Shown here: one piece after another, positions 60,554 through 64,000 of the stretch
Layout: each line of letters opens with the position of its first letter
Position numbering within the stretch: the first letter of the stretch is position 1
NCBI RefSeq assembly: GCF_003576245.1
Contig: NZ_QWGA01000003.1
Location: 1,302,001 to 1,366,000, forward strand
DNA from: Henriciella algicola
Lineage (GTDB): Bacteria > Pseudomonadota > Alphaproteobacteria > Caulobacterales > Hyphomonadaceae
DNA length: 64,000 bases
Direction: 5' to 3'
Made by a program: the position numbers and the translations under genes
Notes under the pieces: generated by a model
What the model saw: only the letters and a program-made list of their open reading frames with translations
Databases searched by the model: none
What the model was told of the DNA's origin: nothing

Positions 60554-61801
60554 ATGTTCTTCAAGTCTCTGCTTATTGCAGCCGCCTGCGCTGTTGGCAT
60601 GCAGGCGAGTGCTCAAGGCCTCGTGCCGCTGCTGCCGCAGCCTGACGGCCTTGCTTGGCCCACTCAGAGCTGGCCTGAGGGCGAGGTGCCTGCCGGGGTC
60701 GAAGAGGAGCTGTCGCTTCTCGTGCGTGACGCGATGGCGACGAGCGTGACCGAGCCGATGGGCCAGACGCGGGCGATCGTCATTATCCATGAAGGGCGCC
60801 TCATCTTCGAAACCTATGCCGAAGGATTCGGGCCGGACATCAAGCAGGTGTCATGGTCTATGGCGAAATCGATCACTTCGGCGCTCGTAGGCCGGGCAGT
60901 CGAGCTCGGCCTGATCGAGGATATTGATTATGCGATGCCGACCCCGTTTCCGGAGGGTGACCCGCGCGGCGAGATCACCTGGCGCCAGTGGCTGACGATG
61001 ACGGATGGGCTCGATTATCTCGAAATCGGGTCAACGGGGCTCACAGACAATGATGTCGTCCAGATGATGTACGGCCCCGGCCGGTTCGATGTGGCACAAC
61101 ATATAGTGGATGAGTTCGAGCTGGCGCACGACCCCGGCGCGGTGTGGAATTACTCAACGGCTGGATTTCATCTAATCGGATGGGCGCTTCAACGTATCGC
61201 TGGAATAGAAGGGTCTTGCTCGACGCAAGGCAGCGCGGCTTCCCAGGAACAGGCGACATCGCCCGATACGCGGTGCGCTTCTACGAACGCGGCGATGGTC
61301 GAATGGATGAAGGACGTTTTCTTCGGGCCCATCGGCATGGACGCGCAGCCTGAGTTTGATGCCGCTGGCACCTATCTCGGCGGCTCGCTCGTCTGGGCTT
61401 CGGCGCGCGACTTTGCGAAGTTCGGCTATCTCTATCTGCGTGACGGCGTATGGGAAGGGGAGCGCCTCTTGCCTAGGGGCTGGGTCGGCTTTTCCCGCCG
61501 GGATCCTGTGTCCACAAAAGCCAATGTCTATGGCGCAGGCTGGTGGCTGGGCGCTGACCCGGCACCAGTGCCGGCGGATCAGGCGGCAACGACGCCGCCC
61601 TTCGACGCCTTCTCCGCGCAGGGCCATGAGGGACAGACGATCTGGATTGTACCGTCCAAGGACCTCGTCATTGTTCGGCTCGGCCTGATGCCGAATGGCG
61701 GGGACAACTGGCAACGGCTCTATGAGTGGAATCAGTCCATCGCGCGGCTCTTCGGTGATGTGTCCGACCGGTCATTGTCGGCACTGGGTAAGGAGGGGTG
61801 A
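60554..61801 (+). CDS. Class C beta-lactamase-related serine hydrolase
   Basis: A 415-residue exported enzyme (signal ending ASAQ). The penicillin-recognising fold shows Ser102-Met-Ala-Lys105 (SxxK) and WNYSTAGFHLIG for the second motif; the third motif is HEG (GHEGQTIWIV) in place of KTG, as in esterase/peptidase members. It is probably an esterase or D-aminopeptidase-like enzyme rather than a resistance lactamase. GGAGCG supports the start. Divergent from the Cys-rich small gene. Confidence 0.88.
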   Translation: MFFKSLLIAAACAVGMQASAQGLVPLLPQPDGLAWPTQSWPEGEVPAGVEEELSLLVRDAMATSVTEPMGQTRAIVIIHEGRLIFETYAEGFGPDIKQVSWSMAKSITSALVGRAVELGLIEDIDYAMPTPFPEGDPRGEITWRQWLTMTDGLDYLEIGSTGLTDNDVVQMMYGPGRFDVAQHIVDEFELAHDPGAVWNYSTAGFHLIGWALQRIAGIEGSCSTQGSAASQEQATSPDTRCASTNAAMVEWMKDVFFGPIGMDAQPEFDAAGTYLGGSLVWASARDFAKFGYLYLRDGVWEGERLLPRGWVGFSRRDPVSTKANVYGAGWWLGADPAPVPADQAATTPPFDAFSAQGHEGQTIWIVPSKDLVIVRLGLMPNGGDNWQRLYEWNQSIARLFGDVSDRSLSALGKEG

Positions 61802-62047
61802 TTCGAGACCAGATTCCCGCCGCGAAGGGGGCTTTCTTATCGTCTTGCGAAAAAGTGATTCAGGGCGTGCTCGTTTGCGCGCCAGTGCCCTGAATCTTTC
61901 CGCACCCGAAACGAAATTTTCTGCAATTCGTTTATCGCTTTTAGTGACGGGCATTGCAGGCAGGAAACCCACCGAAGATGGTGAGATTTCCACGGCAACC
62001 GTCGCAAATTCGGCAGAGTGCCCATTGACCAAGCCTTAACCTTCGGA

Positions 62048-62063
62048 ACACTATATCTAGTAT
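62048..62063. promoter_or_regulatory. NrdR box 1
   Basis: ACACTATATCTAGTAT matches the NrdR consensus ACACTATATATAGTGT at 14 of 16 bases, about 83 bp before the nrdA ATG. NrdR is the ATP/dATP-sensing repressor of ribonucleotide reductase genes. Confidence 0.65.
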
Positions 62064-62107
62064 TGGGACGGGGTAGAGGCACCGCATATGGCGCTTCTGG
62101 GGCCAAA

Positions 62108-62123
62108 TCCCTATATATGACGG
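62108..62123. promoter_or_regulatory. NrdR box 2 (weak)
   Basis: TCCCTATATATGACGG keeps the central CTATATAT but only about 10 of 16 bases of the NrdR consensus. It lies 60 bp after box 1. NrdR usually binds paired boxes, which is the reason for listing it. Confidence 0.35.
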
Positions 62124-62145
62124 GCCGATTGAGAGGAAAGACACC

Positions 62146-64000
62146 ATGTCTGCGAGCACTGTTGCGACCAAAACATCCGCCGCGCTCCGCCGGGGCAAGC
62201 CTAAAGGCCAGAAGCCGCGCCCGGACCTCAAGGTCGTTAACGATATCGAGATCACGATTGATGAGTCGCGTGACGCGCTGCTGACCGAGTTCGGCAAGAA
62301 GACGCTCGAAGATCGCTACCTCCTTACCGGGGAAAGCTATCAGGACATGTTTGCCCGCGTCGCGAAGGCCTTCGCTGACGATCAGGATCACGCCCAGCGC
62401 ATCTATGATTACATCTCCCGCCTCTGGTTCATGCCAGCGACGCCTGTCCTCTCGAATGGCGGCGCAGACCGGGGCCTGCCGATTTCGTGCTTCCTCAACC
62501 AGGTTGGCGACTCGCTCGATGACATCGTCGAGACGTGGACGGAGAATGTCTGGCTCGCCTCGAATGGCGGCGGCATCGGCACCTATTGGGGCAATGTCCG
62601 CTCCATCGGTGAGAAGGTCGGCCAGAACGGACAGACCTCCGGCATCATTCCTTTCATCCGCGTGATGGACAGCCTGACGCTGGCGATTTCCCAGGGCTCG
62701 CTGCGCCGCGGCTCTGCAGCCTGCTATCTCGACGTGCACCACCCTGAAATCGAGGAGTTCCTCGAGATCCGCAAAGCGTCGGGCGACTTCAACCGCAAGT
62801 CTCTCAACCTGCACCATGGCATCAACATCACCGATGAGTTCATGGAAGCGGTCCGCAAGGATGAAGAGTTCGGCCTGCGTTCGCCAAAGTCCGGCGAAGT
62901 GCTGCGCACCGTCAACGCACGCAAGATCTGGCAGAAGATCCTCGAGCTGCGCATCCAGACCGGTGAGCCATACCTGCTCTTCACCGACACGGTGAACAAC
63001 GCGATGCCAGCGCACCAGCGCAAGCTCGGCCTCAAGGTTCACCAGTCGAACCTCTGCTCGGAAATCACCCTTCCGACCGGCGTCGACCAGAATGGCGAAG
63101 ACCGCACGGCTGTCTGCTGCCTGTCTTCGGTCAATGCCGAGAAATTCCTCGAATGGTCCAAGGACGAGAACTTCCTGGAAGACATCTTCCGCTTCCTCGA
63201 CAACGTGCTGGAAGACTTCATCCAGCGCGCGCCGAATGAGATGGCCCGCGCCGTCTATTCGGCAAAGCGCGAGCGTTCGGTCGGTCTCGGCCTGATGGGC
63301 TTTCATTCCTTCCTGCAGACGATGAACGTGCCAATCGAAAGCGCGATGTCGAAAGTCTGGAACGAGAAGATGTTCAAGCACATCCGCGCTGGCGCCGACC
63401 AGGCATCGGTCAAGCTCGCCAAGGAGCGTGGCCCATGTGAAGACGCACGCGATGCAGGCATGATGGCCCGCTTCAGCCACAAGATGGCCGTTGCACCAAC
63501 CGCGTCGATCTCGATCATCTGCGGCGGCACCTCGGCTGGCATCGAGCCTATCCCGGCAAACGTCTACACGCACAAGACGCTGTCAGGCTCCTTCACGGTG
63601 AAGAACCAGCAGCTGGAGCGCGTGCTCGAACAGAAGGGCGCGAACACCGAAGAGACGTGGAATTCGATCCTCGAGAATGAAGGCTCCGTCCAGCATCTCG
63701 ACTGCCTCGACGAGCATGAAAAGTCTGTCTTCAAGACGGCGTTCGAGCTCGACCAGCGCTGGATCATCGAACTGGCTGCAGACCGCACGCCGTATATTTG
63801 CCAGAGCCAGTCGCTCAACGTCTTCCTGCCTGCCGACATCAACAAGTGGGACCTCCACATGCTGCACTGGACGGCATGGGAAAAGGGCCTGAAGTCGCTT
63901 TATTACTGCCGCTCCAAATCGGTCCAGCGCGCAAGCTTTGCGGGCGCCGCCGACAAGGAAAAGGCAACCGGCATGGACGTGCCGAACACCGACTATGACG
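62146..64000 (+). CDS. nrdA: Ribonucleoside-diphosphate reductase alpha subunit, 3' end beyond window
   Basis: 618 residues are visible and the frame is open at the window edge. Class I catalytic subunit reducing NDPs to dNDPs. PISCFLNQVGDSLDD carries the first active-site Cys; radical-site Cys304 is in QSNLCSEITLPTG with its Asn and Glu; the third Cys lies in VCCLSSVN; the radical-transfer Tyr pair is in SLYYCRSKSVQRA. The N-terminus is a 30-residue basic tail that leads straight into the catalytic domain, so no ATP-cone is present. AGAGGAAAG precedes ATG 62146. Probably controlled by NrdR. Confidence 0.95.
   Translation, partial: MSASTVATKTSAALRRGKPKGQKPRPDLKVVNDIEITIDESRDALLTEFGKKTLEDRYLLTGESYQDMFARVAKAFADDQDHAQRIYDYISRLWFMPATPVLSNGGADRGLPISCFLNQVGDSLDDIVETWTENVWLASNGGGIGTYWGNVRSIGEKVGQNGQTSGIIPFIRVMDSLTLAISQGSLRRGSAACYLDVHHPEIEEFLEIRKASGDFNRKSLNLHHGINITDEFMEAVRKDEEFGLRSPKSGEVLRTVNARKIWQKILELRIQTGEPYLLFTDTVNNAMPAHQRKLGLKVHQSNLCSEITLPTGVDQNGEDRTAVCCLSSVNAEKFLEWSKDENFLEDIFRFLDNVLEDFIQRAPNEMARAVYSAKRERSVGLGLMGFHSFLQTMNVPIESAMSKVWNEKMFKHIRAGADQASVKLAKERGPCEDARDAGMMARFSHKMAVAPTASISIICGGTSAGIEPIPANVYTHKTLSGSFTVKNQQLERVLEQKGANTEETWNSILENEGSVQHLDCLDEHEKSVFKTAFELDQRWIIELAADRTPYICQSQSLNVFLPADINKWDLHMLHWTAWEKGLKSLYYCRSKSVQRASFAGAADKEKATGMDVPNTDYD

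Larger units (their letters stand above)
61802..62145 (+). other. Non-coding leader/promoter region of nrdA
   Basis: 344 bp with no convincing gene. It holds a perfect 10-bp inverted repeat, GATTCAGGGC (61857-61866) and GCCCTGAATC (61887-61896), followed by TTTCC; a 7-bp one, AAACGAA (61909-61915) and TTCGTTT (61927-61933); and two NrdR-box-like palindromes nearer the gene. The first hairpin could end the serine hydrolase transcript or belong to an nrdA leader. Confidence 0.5.

Noticed and set aside
61837-63573. 578-codon minus-strand frame opposite nrdA
   Set aside because: Aligned with the nrdA codons, no domain; NrdA motifs on the plus strand are unambiguous.

Overview
The window is GC-rich chromosomal DNA from an alphaproteobacterium, most likely a stalked or budding marine lineage near Caulobacterales/Hyphomonadaceae. 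The evidence is a ChpT-type phosphotransferase beside CheY and CheR homologues, a hemC-hemD-Mic60-hemY heme/cristae block, a Suv3-like helicase / S4 protein / FdxA / CarD / RpoH block, an Oar-like TonB-dependent receptor and a UrcA-family protein. Genes are tightly packed, with many 4-nt start/stop overlaps. I saw no insertion sequence, integrase, phage gene, CRISPR array or rRNA.

Layout. 1-1242: end of a GtrB-type glycosyltransferase and a GtrA flippase-like gene. 1179-4440: a TetR regulator divergent from a cupin/SDR/zinc-dependent dehydrogenase operon. 4585-4736: tRNA-Thr(CGU) with an unusually structured trailer. 4825-9228: heme block hemC-hemD-mic60-hemY. 9361-16506: GH5 lipoprotein, tsaD, a TetR regulator, carbonic anhydrase, LysE exporter, pyrophosphatase, a 2OG oxygenase, a methyltransferase-like lipoprotein, and an Hsp20 gene under a sigma-32-like promoter and a ROSE-type RNA thermometer. 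16590-21258: GST, glycosyltransferase, rimM, a secreted beta/gamma-crystallin, and a small wHTH/membrane-protein operon. 21446-23448: chpT-cheY-cheR. 23529-27745: YdbH/YnbE/YdbL envelope lipid-transport operon. 27959-32104: LytM peptidase, UrcA, S9 peptidase. 32142-36550: clpB, rpoH and carD. 36706-42361: fdxA, TerB-like, S4 protein, Suv3-like helicase, GT39 transferase. 42584-45769: TonB-dependent receptor. 45870-47716: agmatine-to-putrescine genes aguA/aguB. 47698-54932: membrane protein, zinc metallopeptidase, dihydrolipoamide dehydrogenase-like enzyme, phasin-like HHH protein, murI, PstS-like lipoprotein, APH-type kinase. 54929-61801: GT4, putA, a DUF3298 lipoprotein, a Cys-rich small membrane protein, a serine hydrolase. 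62146-64000: nrdA, running off the end.

Three stress themes recur. Heat shock is represented by rpoH, clpB with a sigma-32-type promoter, and hsp20 with both a sigma-32-type promoter and a thermometer. Phosphate is represented by a lone PstS-like lipoprotein whose leader has a Pho-box-like repeat, part of which also lies before the TonB receptor. DNA synthesis is represented by nrdA behind NrdR-box-like palindromes. The most unusual single observations are the ROSE-type hairpin (15986-16024), an apparent AUA start codon in the S4 gene (37846), and the tRNA-Thr trailer that can pair with the mature tRNA 3' end. All family assignments come from reading motifs; no database search was run.
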